A DNA stretch of 64,000 bases from contig CAZMGF010000006.1 of assembly GCA_964565765.1 (NCBI GenBank), positions 1-64,000 of the forward strand, written 5' to 3'. A model generated the notes under the pieces. It saw only the letters and a program-made list of their open reading frames with translations, did no database searches and was not told where the DNA came from. This document shows positions 50,901-58,689 of this stretch, one piece after another. Every line of letters begins with the position of its first letter. The first letter of the stretch is position 1. Origin of the DNA: Bog-1181 sp964565765 (GTDB taxonomy: Bacteria; Oederibacteriota; PGYV01; Palsa-1178). The position numbers and the translations under genes are program-made.

Positions 50901-52751
50901 GCATATCCGTATGATATACGGAACTGCATACTATGGGGGGAAACAACATATATTTATTCGGGGGACAAGTCAAAAGTTTTCTATTCCATAATTGACGATA
51001 CCTCGACAACAGGATACGGAACAGGCTGTTCAATTTCAAATCCTCTTTTTGTCAATGCAGCAGCCGGCATATATCAGCTGCAGGCGGGGAGCCCGGCAAT
51101 TAATACGGGAGACTCGTCGGTTTCAACAGTTGTCACATATGATATGAATTTCTCGCCGCGGCCCGCGCAGGGGTTCTATGACAAAGGGGCCTATGAATAC
51201 AGCCCGTCAAACTGCACAAGCATGCTTTCAAATATTTACATATGGGACACGATTCCTTCGGGAATGGGTTTTGTTTCGGCGTCATCCGGATACACGCAGG
51301 CCGGCAGTGTTGTATCATGGTACCTGCCCTCAGCCTGCCTTGATGATTTTTCGGGTTACAAGCAGCTTGTTTTGAGCCCGGTTTCGGCGTGCCCTGTTAC
51401 CACAACTGTATTATTTGAAAACGACGCCGAGGCAAATTACACCGGCAACCTGACACCGGTTCCGGCAAACCCGGTGCTTCTGGCGCTCTGCACCGCTGTG
51501 TTTACGCCGACTTTTACATGGACAATAACACCGACCGTCACGGCTACCATTACCCAGACATTAACCCCGTCGGTAACCCAGACAGTTACGGGCACTGTAA
51601 CGCCTACGGTTACAGAAACCAATACGCAGTCTGTAACCCCGACGGTTACCGGAACCGCAACGCCATCTTTTACACCCACATTTACAGTAACACAGTCGGT
51701 GACGCCTACGGTAACCAGGACCGTCACGCAGACAATAACTGGTACTGCTACACAGACAGTTACAAAAACAACCACTATGACCGTAACCCTGACTGTGACA
51801 AATACAATAACACCGACGGTCACTCAGACAGCGACGCAGACAATAACCCCGACTGTTACAGCCACGGTTTCACCTACCGTTACAGGAACAGCAACGCAGA
51901 CAACAACCCCGACTGTAACGCAGACCGTTACACAGACAGCAACGCCAACGGTTACGCCGACAGTCACACAGACAATAACGCAGAGCGTTACCCCGACAAC
52001 GACGCCGACGGCCACGCAGACTTATACGGCGACTTTAAGTTTCACGCCCACATTTACGGCGACATCATCGGAGACGCAGACCGCGACCCCGACAATAACA
52101 GATACGCTTACCGCTACACCGACATATTCGGCAACAGCAACATATACGCCGACATTTACCGTGACCGCGACAGGAACCGGGACTTTGACGCAGACCCCAT
52201 CTTACACGCAGACTGTCACGTCCACTGTTACAGAAACTCCGAGCGGCTCGCCCACATTTACGATAACAGCGACTGTTACGGAGACATCAAGCGGGACAGC
52301 CACAGGAACGGCCACTGATACTCCGACATGCACCGCGACCGAGACGGAGACCATAACGGTTACATATACCTGGACCGCGACGCTTACGGCCACGCCGACT
52401 TATACATATACGATAACCCCCACATGGACCATAACAGAGACATTTACCGCGACGCCGACCCCGGATGACAATAATGTCCTTGATAAAAATTATGTGGACG
52501 CCTCAAAGGGTGAGACGCTTAATATAAGGGTAAACGCGGCGGCCATCGGGGTTCCTGTGAATATAAAAGTTTACAGCCTCACAGGCGAGCTTGTGAGGAA
52601 ATTTGAGGCCCTTTCATACGCGGCCGGCTGGAACGATATTATCTGGGACGTTAAGAATGATGACGGAAAAACCGTCGGGCAGGGGCTTTATTTTATAGAA
52701 ATAGAGTCGCAGGGGATCAAAAAATTAAGAAGGGTTTACGTCCTGAAATAA
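47967..52751 (+). CDS. Giant secreted protein: CBM3-like region, beta-helix, DUF11-like module, long Thr tract, same C-terminal module
   Basis: About 1594 residues. Signal peptide 1-27. Residues 28-170 look like an Ig-type module. About 170-365 recall CBM3-like domains (LKLSNSGTTASQVNMRYQI). Two jelly-roll-like modules lie in 385-730. About 780-1080 is a parallel beta-helix of the pectate-lyase/DUF1565 kind (APGDVIEVEDSRIYVERV, then IEIGYNDAISGFIVDGRKI and CVVMNCNSSGVYFD). 1080-1175 resembles DUF11 repeats. About 320 residues of alternating Thr follow, then the 95-residue C-terminal module, which differs from that of the previous protein at only 7 positions. It may bind or cleave polysaccharide at the cell surface, but catalytic residues cannot be named. 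Confidence 0.85.
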   Translation: MKKSLWTLFITAALSLFFGSFISAAAQLQSLSVTPTGALPGQDITINFQIQGSASNLNFAIAIGQDTAFTASNVTKYNWLADDNGIYKNQPFYWYSGTSQTATPLPVCDVTGPATGLPAGIGIGWKSVSVITHMPPEFSGQYYIYVIAKEGANLTAGCSYAPNQDSSQAILINVVGIPQYKFDLKLSNSGTTASQVNMRYQITNNGEAGMPLNLFKYNYWFNDSAVSFITQGVNPFYVFLPGGAELCSNGNTTADCSVTNLTYTAGCAPGLGNHVFTYTLMNTTPNPSNAFLIPPGGGFVNCGSGTSIYFSRSDMANMVYTDDYTRVDDIASYPVFTDVQQAVLYYNNVIVTEWINNSTVDPLTGLEPVPCTPTMTITPTITPTITMTPNYFALGNREVIDTSSALYLNSSTAKLSMRFTQGANNTVSKIYLAAAGIGAAPVTRIGIQADNGSGSPNGVYLTSATFTAGTYQVYGISVPPYTLTPGIYHIVVQWESGTVDAGDYTYIYGNTPFGQIIPFDQSTDPEMELLSYLGTWAQNLSITPVFVVEYSDSTQYGNPFDSSMQGSVYGTNYYSQYFTPALNITVNRVGTYLYKYNSPPGELDFVLYNDSTKVTITAGTFSLSAGVSAGNGNQTWVFADLGGNYSLLAGQNYRLIFYSPGSNSSNYYVIIADSANNSATWGITYSGLTSYMAFSNDGGYTYSPQNGTDLAFQFLDNPDVGSRTPTQTFTAVQTATVTPTLTPPALSFVMRQERSANGCAGCSDNITYNINYAVVPAPGIVNGPIYSPAATKFVGLGQPYLTISAAMAAAAPGDVIEVEDSRIYVERVIFPDTSNTQGIILRAKPGARPIILPPSTLTGDNGIIEIGYNDAISGFIVDGRKIVDEGITMQFGMAGITIDRCVVMNCNSSGVYFDTMGAGTLTSYPSTYITNCVFEYNNNSGSGFGIEPAQGATRAGMELYIWNCTFNANAGSIDINESAYPYDIRNCILWGETTYIYSGDKSKVFYSIIDDTSTTGYGTGCSISNPLFVNAAAGIYQLQAGSPAINTGDSSVSTVVTYDMNFSPRPAQGFYDKGAYEYSPSNCTSMLSNIYIWDTIPSGMGFVSASSGYTQAGSVVSWYLPSACLDDFSGYKQLVLSPVSACPVTTTVLFENDAEANYTGNLTPVPANPVLLALCTAVFTPTFTWTITPTVTATITQTLTPSVTQTVTGTVTPTVTETNTQSVTPTVTGTATPSFTPTFTVTQSVTPTVTRTVTQTITGTATQTVTKTTTMTVTLTVTNTITPTVTQTATQTITPTVTATVSPTVTGTATQTTTPTVTQTVTQTATPTVTPTVTQTITQSVTPTTTPTATQTYTATLSFTPTFTATSSETQTATPTITDTLTATPTYSATATYTPTFTVTATGTGTLTQTPSYTQTVTSTVTETPSGSPTFTITATVTETSSGTATGTATDTPTCTATETETITVTYTWTATLTATPTYTYTITPTWTITETFTATPTPDDNNVLDKNYVDASKGETLNIRVNAAAIGVPVNIKVYSLTGELVRKFEALSYAAGWNDIIWDVKNDDGKTVGQGLYFIEIESQGIKKLRRVYVLK
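51500..52459 (+). repeat. Low-complexity tract coding for alternating Thr
   Basis: The coding DNA is a 960-bp run in which nearly every second codon is Thr (ACN), the others mostly Pro, Val, Ala, Gln, Ile or Ser. Codons are varied, so it is not simple satellite DNA. It forms a flexible, probably O-glycosylated stalk. A shorter one (about 47250-47580) is in the previous gene. Confidence 0.9.
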
Positions 52752-52795
52752 AGCGCCGGCCGGCGTAAAAAAGCCTGGAAATACTACCAATTTAG

Positions 52796-52804
52796 TGGTA
52801 TAAT
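52796..52804 (+). promoter_or_regulatory. Extended -10 promoter before secreted protein gene
   Basis: TGGTATAAT (52796-52804) is an extended -10 element. ACCAATTT just upstream (52787-52794) also occurs in the spacer of the promoter at 112-140. Confidence 0.55.
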
Positions 52805-52830
52805 AGACAAAACAAACAAGGAGCCGTTAA

Positions 52831-53631
52831 ATGAAAAGAATGATCATCCTCGCAATGCTCGCGCTCGCGCCCGTGCTGGCCGCGGCCGACAATTCCACGA
52901 ACGTAAGCTTCTCAATTTCTCCGCCGCCCGTGGGGTTTGTGGACCCCTATTTTGAGGACCACTCCAACACAAAGAACAGCGCGGCCATTAATCTTGAATA
53001 CATGGGCATATCAAGCAGCTCCTTTAACCTGAATAATTTTACGCTGAATTATTCCGAGAGCATGCTAAAAGCCGGCCCGGGCATTCTTTACGCCAATGTC
53101 GGCGGATTCTACGGAGCGGGAACTATAAACATGGGGGCGGGGTGGTCGGATATCCCCCTTACATCATTCGGCATGATGCTTGGAATGGATTACGTTGCAA
53201 GGGTATATTCCACTGACGGCTTTAAAATATTCCTTGCACCGGGCCTTGACGGCAACCTCTCCATGATGAGCTTTACAATGAATAATTTTCCGGAATATTT
53301 TGATTTTGTGAACCTGGTTGAGGTTTACGGAAGTGTAACGGGAAGCTCAATGATTATAGGTTTGACGCCGAAAATATCACTTCAGGCCAACTGGAAGCCC
53401 ATAAACGAACTGGAAATTATCCCGTTCGTGACATATTCAATTAACATGAACGACACCGAGACCTTCGTTTATACATCAGACACCGAGCAGGATCTCGCCT
53501 ATACCTCGATTAATTTCGGCCTTGAGGCGGTATTTTTCGACAGCTTCCTGCTCTCGAGCATGGTGCAGTTTTTGAACAACGGGAGCAACACAAAAATCAT
53601 AACGCTGAACCTTTCAATCCCGGTTAAATAG
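52831..53631 (+). CDS. Secreted beta-strand-rich protein (outer-membrane barrel-like)
   Basis: A 266-residue protein with a signal peptide (cleaved near LAAADN) and about ten amphipathic beta strands with Gly/Ser/Asn turns (FGMMLGMDYVARVYSTDG, FKIFLAPGL). It ends LNLSIPVK, not an aromatic residue, so a small outer-membrane barrel is possible but not sure. No Cys. An extended -10 promoter lies upstream. A hydrophobic DUF1761 gene follows 44 bp later. Function unknown. Confidence 0.6.
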   Translation: MKRMIILAMLALAPVLAAADNSTNVSFSISPPPVGFVDPYFEDHSNTKNSAAINLEYMGISSSSFNLNNFTLNYSESMLKAGPGILYANVGGFYGAGTINMGAGWSDIPLTSFGMMLGMDYVARVYSTDGFKIFLAPGLDGNLSMMSFTMNNFPEYFDFVNLVEVYGSVTGSSMIIGLTPKISLQANWKPINELEIIPFVTYSINMNDTETFVYTSDTEQDLAYTSINFGLEAVFFDSFLLSSMVQFLNNGSNTKIITLNLSIPVK

Positions 53632-53675
53632 GGAAAAATTTGATTCTACAATAAAAATAAAAACGGAGGCCTTTT

Positions 53676-54098
53676 ATGGGATGCATGCATTTGCTGAAGG
53701 AAATCAATTACTGGGCAGTTGGAAGCGGAGTGGTTTTTTCAATTGTACTTGGAATGATCTGGTACCACCCGAAAACCTTTTTTAACATATGGGCAAAAGA
53801 GATAGGCCTCGACACTTCCGCCATTGACCGCAAAAAAGCCTCGTCGGCCATGCAGTCAATGCTTGTCACAACCATAATATCGGTATTATCCCTTGCCGCG
53901 GTAATATACATGGCTGCCCCGGTGACGCTTATAAGGTCGCTTCACATAGGGGGGCTTATCTCAATAGGCATTCTGGCGGCCTCAAGATTCTCTGAAACTC
54001 TCTTTGAACAGCGCAGCGTAAAGTCATGGCTGATACAGTCCGGCTGCAGGGTGCTGACAATTCTGGGATGCAGCGTAATAATCGGCCTCTGGAAATAG
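53676..54098 (+). CDS. DUF1761 family membrane protein
   Basis: A 140-residue protein with about four helices. The DUF1761 signature begins with a helix before GMIWYHPKTFFNIWAKEIG, and the rest follows the family layout (LHIGGLISIGILAASRFSE in the third quarter). The family has no known function. GGAGG lies upstream of the ATG. A REP-like hairpin follows within 60 bp of the stop. Confidence 0.8.
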   Translation: MGCMHLLKEINYWAVGSGVVFSIVLGMIWYHPKTFFNIWAKEIGLDTSAIDRKKASSAMQSMLVTTIISVLSLAAVIYMAAPVTLIRSLHIGGLISIGILAASRFSETLFEQRSVKSWLIQSGCRVLTILGCSVIIGLWK

Positions 54099-54152
54099 TT
54101 AAGAGCAGGAACTTACAGAAAGTAGAAAGTTGATAGGAGAATAATAGCGTGT

Positions 54153-54186
54153 TTTTGTAGGGGCCGAATTATATGTCGGCCCGGCA
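54153..54186. repeat. REP-like hairpin, copy 4 (divergent stem)
   Basis: TTTTTGTAGGGGCCGA, loop ATTATATG, TCGGCCCGG: 7-bp perfect stem (54162-54168 with 54177-54183). Here CGCC/GGCG of other copies became CGA/TCG, so both sides of the stem changed together. It ends 92 bp before the HU gene. Confidence 0.8.
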
Positions 54187-54213
54187 AGAGGCATAAAAAT
54201 CAAACTAACAAAC

Positions 54214-54241
54214 TTGACAAAAAAATTACCAGTAGTATAAT
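54214..54241 (+). promoter_or_regulatory. Promoter of the HU gene
   Basis: TTGACA (54214-54219) and TATAAT (54236-54241), spacer 16 bp: both perfect consensus, fitting a highly expressed gene. Confidence 0.9.
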
Positions 54242-54277
54242 TTATTTAATGAAATTAGGGAGAAAAAAGGAGAAGCC

Positions 54278-54568
54278 ATGACAAAACTTGAAATTGTAGA
54301 CAAAATCTTTGAAGCAGTAGCACAGCCGAAGATTGACATTGAAAAGGTTCTTGATGAATTCGTAAAGATTACACAGAACACTTTAAAATCAGGGGACAAA
54401 GTTTCGCTCACGGGCCTTGGTTCTTTTACGCCCAAAGAAAAGGCGGCAAGGACGGCGCGCAACCCGAAAACAGGGGCGGCGGTTCAGGTTCCGGCGAAAA
54501 AGGTTGTGAAGTTCAAGCCGGGAAAAGAGCTCATTGAGGTTCTCCGCGATTCAATGCCGAAGATATAG
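54278..54568 (+). CDS. HU/IHF-family DNA-binding protein
   Basis: A 96-residue histone-like protein: helices (VDKIFEAVAQPKIDIEKVL), then beta arms with GLGSFTPKEKAARTARNPKTG and the Lys-rich closing segment PAKKVVKFKPGKEL. The RNPKTG motif at the arm tip intercalates into bent DNA. It has a consensus promoter and terminator, so is monocistronic. HU versus IHF subunit cannot be told apart, and HU is more likely. Confidence 0.95.
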   Translation: MTKLEIVDKIFEAVAQPKIDIEKVLDEFVKITQNTLKSGDKVSLTGLGSFTPKEKAARTARNPKTGAAVQVPAKKVVKFKPGKELIEVLRDSMPKI

Positions 54569-54571
54569 GGC

Positions 54572-54606
54572 AAATTTCCGGCAGCAACCGGAAAATTATT
54601 TTTTTA
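54572..54606 (+). terminator. Rho-independent terminator after the HU gene
   Basis: TTTCCGG (54575-54581), loop CAGCAA, CCGGAAA (54588-54594), then a T-rich run. It lies between the HU gene and the end of the convergent minus-strand gene. Confidence 0.85.
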
Positions 54607-56349
54607 AAAGGTAATTTCCACATCCCATCCATATTGAAATCCTATGGCAAGCATACTGCTATATGCCGCTCCGGCAAATATGCCTGGATTGGCCGGATAC
54701 CCTTCTGCCCCGCCGTTTGAATAGACATTTGCCAGCATAAGATCAACTTCATAAACCCCGCTGGAACTATAAATTGACGAGACATCCATGCTGTTGCCGG
54801 GGGCATTAAACTTGTAAATTTCATCACTGGCGGCGACATAATTATAGTTTCCGCTATTCTGCCATGTAAGTGTGTCGCAGTCAGCGCTTAAATTGCCGCT
54901 GGTTACCGGGGCCGTCGCCTGCGCCGTGTACGTAATCCCGTTGACGCAGACGTCAACTTCGTAAGTATTTCCCGGCACGCAGTTTGCACCCGAGTTTACA
55001 TAATATCCCGAATCGTACATATCAACGACGCTGTAAACCGCGTTAACCTGTGTTCCCGCAGTTATGTTTTTCACCGTAACGCCGGCGTTTGTGACGGCGT
55101 TCCCTGAGCTGTCGGTAATGTTTATTATGTCCTGTACAACCACTCCGCTCTCAATATCGGAAGAAAATATTTCAGCCAGTATTGCGGGCGCGGTAGTTGC
55201 CGGCGCCGGCGTGGGTGTTGGAAGCGGATATTTGGAATCAAGTATGACGTTAACGTCCCAGGAGGTGTCATATTCCAGCTGCAAATTGCCGCCTGGCGTA
55301 ACGCCGCCGTTGAACGAAACAGACTTTGTTATATCAAGATCAACTGAATACTGGCCGGAAACTCCGGGGCCGGGATAATCTGAAGAAATATCAATGTTGG
55401 CGCCGGAAACGTACTGGTTGAAAATATTGTTGCCTCCGGGATCAAGAATACTGACCTGGTTGGTATCCCCTCCGTATTGCCACGTGACCATATTGCCGTC
55501 AGGATCCAGCTGGGCGCCTCCGGGAAGGACGCTGCCGGCCGTGTAAGTAACGCCGCCAAAATAGACATCCATCTCAACACTGTTTCCGGGATCGGTGTTG
55601 TTTATTATTCCGGAATAATTTCCGTTTACGCAGGTTGCCGGGAATTGTATGGATTTTGTGGTATTTTTTACGGTTATGACGGCGTTTGTTATTGGAACCA
55701 GGTTCGCGTCATTTATTGTTACATTATAGTAAAAATCGGGAGTTTCATAATCATCCACATAAATGTATGCATTAATGGTTATGGGCAGTGGCGCCGGCGT
55801 GCTTGACGGGGTGGGGGTGCAGGTGTTTGTAGGTGACATTGTGGCCGCCGGCGTGTATGTGTAAGACGGAGTCACAACAATTGCCGTCACCAGCGCGTTG
55901 GCTGTCTTTTGGGCGGCAACTGTGGCGGTGGCGTTGCCGGTCGCGATTGTTTGTGTAAGCGTTGCGGCCGCCTGGGCAGGGGCTCCGGCGCCTGCAAGGT
56001 AGGTTAATGTTACAGCCATTTGCGCGGTGGCTGTGGCCGCGGCATTAATATTTTCCGCGGTTGCCGTGGCATTAATGGTGGGCGTATTGCTGCCGTTAAC
56101 AGCGGCGGCAGTTGACTCCGCATTTGCTGTTTTCTGCGCCGCTGCCACGGTCGTGGCCGTTTGCTGAATTTCCATGGTTTGTGTTGCGACAGCCTGGGCC
56201 GTGGCGCCTGCCGTGGCGATATAGGTAAGGGTCATATTCAATACGGGGCTTCCAGCGTCAACCGGAGCGGTTGGAGAGGCCTTTTTACTGCAACTTGAAA
56301 CCGATATGACCGAAAAAAGAATGAATAAAATAATGCAGATTTTTTTCAT
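54604..56349 (-). CDS. Lipoprotein with Ala/Thr stalk and tandem beta-sandwich domains
   Basis: About 581 residues on the minus strand. A lipoprotein signal ends in SSC (Cys20). Residues 35-165 are an Ala/Thr/Gln-rich stalk with repeated TLTYxAxAGA.AQA and TVAAAQKTAN phrases. Two related beta-sandwich domains of about 160 residues follow, separated by a PTPTPAPATT linker, each with VTVKN(T/I)T, a GNTYEVDV-type strand, TYTAxA and LTWQ segments. The chain ends with an aromatic strand (GWDVEITF). It looks like a surface-exposed adhesin-like lipoprotein. The start at 56349 is chosen for its signal peptide and GGGGGG ribosome site, instead of a longer in-frame ATG at 56457. Ligand unknown. Confidence 0.8.
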   Translation of the reverse strand: MKKICIILFILFSVISVSSCSKKASPTAPVDAGSPVLNMTLTYIATAGATAQAVATQTMEIQQTATTVAAAQKTANAESTAAAVNGSNTPTINATATAENINAAATATAQMAVTLTYLAGAGAPAQAAATLTQTIATGNATATVAAQKTANALVTAIVVTPSYTYTPAATMSPTNTCTPTPSSTPAPLPITINAYIYVDDYETPDFYYNVTINDANLVPITNAVITVKNTTKSIQFPATCVNGNYSGIINNTDPGNSVEMDVYFGGVTYTAGSVLPGGAQLDPDGNMVTWQYGGDTNQVSILDPGGNNIFNQYVSGANIDISSDYPGPGVSGQYSVDLDITKSVSFNGGVTPGGNLQLEYDTSWDVNVILDSKYPLPTPTPAPATTAPAILAEIFSSDIESGVVVQDIINITDSSGNAVTNAGVTVKNITAGTQVNAVYSVVDMYDSGYYVNSGANCVPGNTYEVDVCVNGITYTAQATAPVTSGNLSADCDTLTWQNSGNYNYVAASDEIYKFNAPGNSMDVSSIYSSSGVYEVDLMLANVYSNGGAEGYPANPGIFAGAAYSSMLAIGFQYGWDVEITF

Positions 56350-56381
56350 GAAGCCCCCCCTTATAGGTGAATTCAATACAT

Positions 56382-56409
56382 ATATTAATACTTTCACGGT
56401 TTTTGTCAA
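56382..56409 (-). promoter_or_regulatory. Minus-strand promoter of the tandem-domain lipoprotein
   Basis: On the minus strand TTGACA (56404-56409) and TAATAT (56382-56387) are 16 bp apart, 33 bp before the start codon. Confidence 0.65.
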
Positions 56410-56513
56410 TATTTTTTTATCATTACCCGGTTTGTTGATGTATAATAATAACAACAAATGGGTGGACAGATATCCTTAAAGATAATTGCTGATTTTTTTC
56501 AAGAGGAGGGTTT

Positions 56514-57560
56514 ATGGCCGTAAAAAAGAGAAAAACCACTGGAAAAAAGATAAAAAAGGGGCCGGCTAAGGCGGCAAAAAAAAGCGGCCTGAAAGCCGAC
56601 ATCTCAAACGCCGCGATAGATGTTTTACCCGCGGCGGCGGAGACCGTTGCTGAAAAAATTCCTGTTATACCTCATGTTGTCGAGCAGACTGTCAAAATTG
56701 AGCCTTATCCTGCTATTGTTATGGCGGCCCCGGCTCAGCCGCAATCTGATGAATACAGCATAAACCGCGTTTTTAGAAACACCTGGATATATTTCAAGAA
56801 ATCTTTCTGGATAAATTTCGGGGCAGCACTGCTGCCCGCAATCGCCATAGTCCCGTTTTTTGTCACTTTTTTTAAAAACTTTTCTGACAGCGCGAAAGTA
56901 CCATCTTTAGCCGGAGCCGCCTTCGGAGAGCTGGCGGTTATTGAGCTTGTCTACTGCCTGGTTTTCTGGTATTTAATGGCATTTATTACAACGGTATATG
57001 ACAGAAGGGGAACCGGTGAAAAGTGGGAGCGCCCTGGAATTGGTTCAATCTTTTTATCATCACTTGCGGGATTTTTAAGGCTAATAGCGCTTATGCTGGC
57101 CTATATTGGAGCTTTTATTTTATTCCTGGTTCCCTTTATACTACTGGCGGTTTTGATCGGCCAAAAAGCGGAAGTTTTGATTGCTATAATTATTATAATA
57201 GGCTACCTGGCAATGCTGGTATTAATGGTATATGCCATGCTGGCATTCGGGCCGGCAATGGTAATAGCTGTGCTCGAGCCCAAAATTATCAAAGCGTTAA
57301 AAGAAAGCGCCGCTATGACAAAAGGGAAAAGGGTGAAAATATTGCTCACCCATCTTATGGCGTTTCTTGTGATTTTGGGGTTTGAAGTGGCGGTAATGGT
57401 GCCGGCCGGTATAATCGCGGCTTTCGCCGCAAAGGCGGCCGCGGAAATGATAGCCGCGGCGGGGGTGATATTTCTTGTGCTGTTCATGGCCCTCTTCATG
57501 CCGCTTTGCTACGCGTATTACTACGCGATATACATTGAGGCGAAAACAACGGTTAAATAA
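56514..57560 (+). CDS. Polytopic membrane protein with Lys/Ala-rich N-terminal tail
   Basis: About 348 residues. The first 75 are a basic tail (KKRKTTGKKIKKG, AKAAKKSG), soluble and probably disordered. From residue 90 come about six to seven helices, with NRVFRNTWIYFKKSFW before the first and ALKESAAMTKGKRVK in a loop. This layout resembles the membrane domain of DUF975/YIP1-like or glycerophosphodiester phosphodiesterase-associated proteins. GAGGAGG lies before the ATG. The basic tail could touch nucleic acid or acidic lipids. No function is known. Confidence 0.7.
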   Translation: MAVKKRKTTGKKIKKGPAKAAKKSGLKADISNAAIDVLPAAAETVAEKIPVIPHVVEQTVKIEPYPAIVMAAPAQPQSDEYSINRVFRNTWIYFKKSFWINFGAALLPAIAIVPFFVTFFKNFSDSAKVPSLAGAAFGELAVIELVYCLVFWYLMAFITTVYDRRGTGEKWERPGIGSIFLSSLAGFLRLIALMLAYIGAFILFLVPFILLAVLIGQKAEVLIAIIIIIGYLAMLVLMVYAMLAFGPAMVIAVLEPKIIKALKESAAMTKGKRVKILLTHLMAFLVILGFEVAVMVPAGIIAAFAAKAAAEMIAAAGVIFLVLFMALFMPLCYAYYYAIYIEAKTTVK

Positions 57561-57857
57561 AAAGGCAATTAACAATTGCCGGCGGCAGCTGACAAGATGA
57601 TATGCAGATAAATCCTGATTTAATATTTGCCCGCAAGGGCATCTCAACAATTATCAATTATTTCCAGTTTCATCATGCGGAAACGTAATTTAATTTAATA
57701 TTTCAATTATTTTAAAAAGGTATACAATATATTTAACAGCCATCCGGGGTGGGTGGGCATAATATTTACAACTGAAAACTATTTCCATATAACTATTTTT
57801 ATTTCCTCCGGCATTTCCGCCGCGGGAAAAATAATAAAAGACCTGCAGGGAGGATAT
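57561..57857. other. AT-rich gap without a gene
   Basis: 297 bp. It begins with a perfect hairpin GGCAATT-AAC-AATTGCC (57564-57580) and repeats AATTATCAATTATT-type DNA near 57650. TATACA near 57721 could be a -10 for the lipoprotein gene. I see no gene or RNA. Confidence 0.6.
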
Positions 57858-58688
57858 ATGAAAAGAACAGCTTGTGTTTTTCTCGCCTTCATTCTTGTTT
57901 TCACCGCTGGCTGCGCGACCGAGCTTGTGAATACCGCCTCTATGTGGCCCGCAATAAACCACGGATTCGCGCATTATGAGCCCAAGGCGGTATCTTCCGA
58001 AGAGGAGGCCGTTTCCAATATCAGGAGCAGCCAGGGTTACGCGTTTATCAGCGGGCGCAAACCGTATGATGTCGTCGCCGACAGGTATTCCGCTATTTAT
58101 AAGATACAGTGGACCGAACAATCCACATATGTGGACGAGGTTCCGACCACCGGCGGCTTTTTTATAGGCTGGGACTATATACCGACTTATTCCACCACAA
58201 CACAGACATACCATTCTTCCGAACAAAAGCAGGACAATATTACAGTTGTGTTCAAGGATATTACCGGCATCTATTTTTACAGGAACGATCTCTGCCTGGC
58301 ATCCAGGGGCGGCACCAGCTACATAGGCGCGAACTCAAGGGAAAGCCTGATGACCCTGGCGGATTCCATTTATACGCTGGCCGCGGCGCAGGGGGCCGTA
58401 ATAGAAAAGGATGTTAATTTCGAGTTCACGCCCCTTTCCCCAAAACAGTGCAAAATATTCAACATTGACAGGGGCGACATGGTGACTTCGGTTTTTGAAG
58501 GCGGCGAGGGCGACAGGGCGGGAATAAGGGAGGGCGACATCCTGCTGAATGTCAAGAGCATATCAGAGTCCGGGGGATTCAGGAAATTTTTCGCGTCGGG
58601 GAAAACCCTTAAAATACTGCGCTGGACGCAGAACGGCGGCGAGATTAATTACAGGAATGTGGCCATTAAAATGAAGGGGGGCAAATAA
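57858..58688 (+). CDS. Lipoprotein with C-terminal PDZ-like domain
   Basis: About 276 residues. The signal ends TAGC (Cys19), so the mature protein is lipid-anchored. Middle region of mixed strands, rich in Tyr, Gly and Asp, with no recognised family. The last 85 residues have the PDZ-like pattern DRGDMVTSVFEGGEGDRAGI, REGDILLNVKSIS, then a strand-helix end. PDZ domains bind the ends of other proteins, often unfolded outer-membrane proteins. AGGGAGG lies before ATG 57858. An earlier in-frame ATG (57753) gives no lipobox at the right place. It abuts the next gene (1 bp gap). Confidence 0.75.
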   Translation: MKRTACVFLAFILVFTAGCATELVNTASMWPAINHGFAHYEPKAVSSEEEAVSNIRSSQGYAFISGRKPYDVVADRYSAIYKIQWTEQSTYVDEVPTTGGFFIGWDYIPTYSTTTQTYHSSEQKQDNITVVFKDITGIYFYRNDLCLASRGGTSYIGANSRESLMTLADSIYTLAAAQGAVIEKDVNFEFTPLSPKQCKIFNIDRGDMVTSVFEGGEGDRAGIREGDILLNVKSISESGGFRKFFASGKTLKILRWTQNGGEINYRNVAIKMKGGK

Positions 58689-58689
58689 T

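Noticed and set aside
51437..51823. Val-rich minus-strand ORF in the same tract
   Set aside because: It is the reverse complement of ACN-rich codons, which reads as Val/Gly/Cys. It has no start context.
51518..52318. Long Asp/Asn/Tyr-rich plus-strand ORF inside the Thr tract
   Set aside because: It is a frame shadow of the alternating Thr codons of the giant protein. Composition is low-complexity, and there is no ribosome site.
47250..52459. CRISPR-like repetition in the giant protein genes
   Set aside because: The repetition is codon-level and in frame, without exact repeats or spacers of fixed length.
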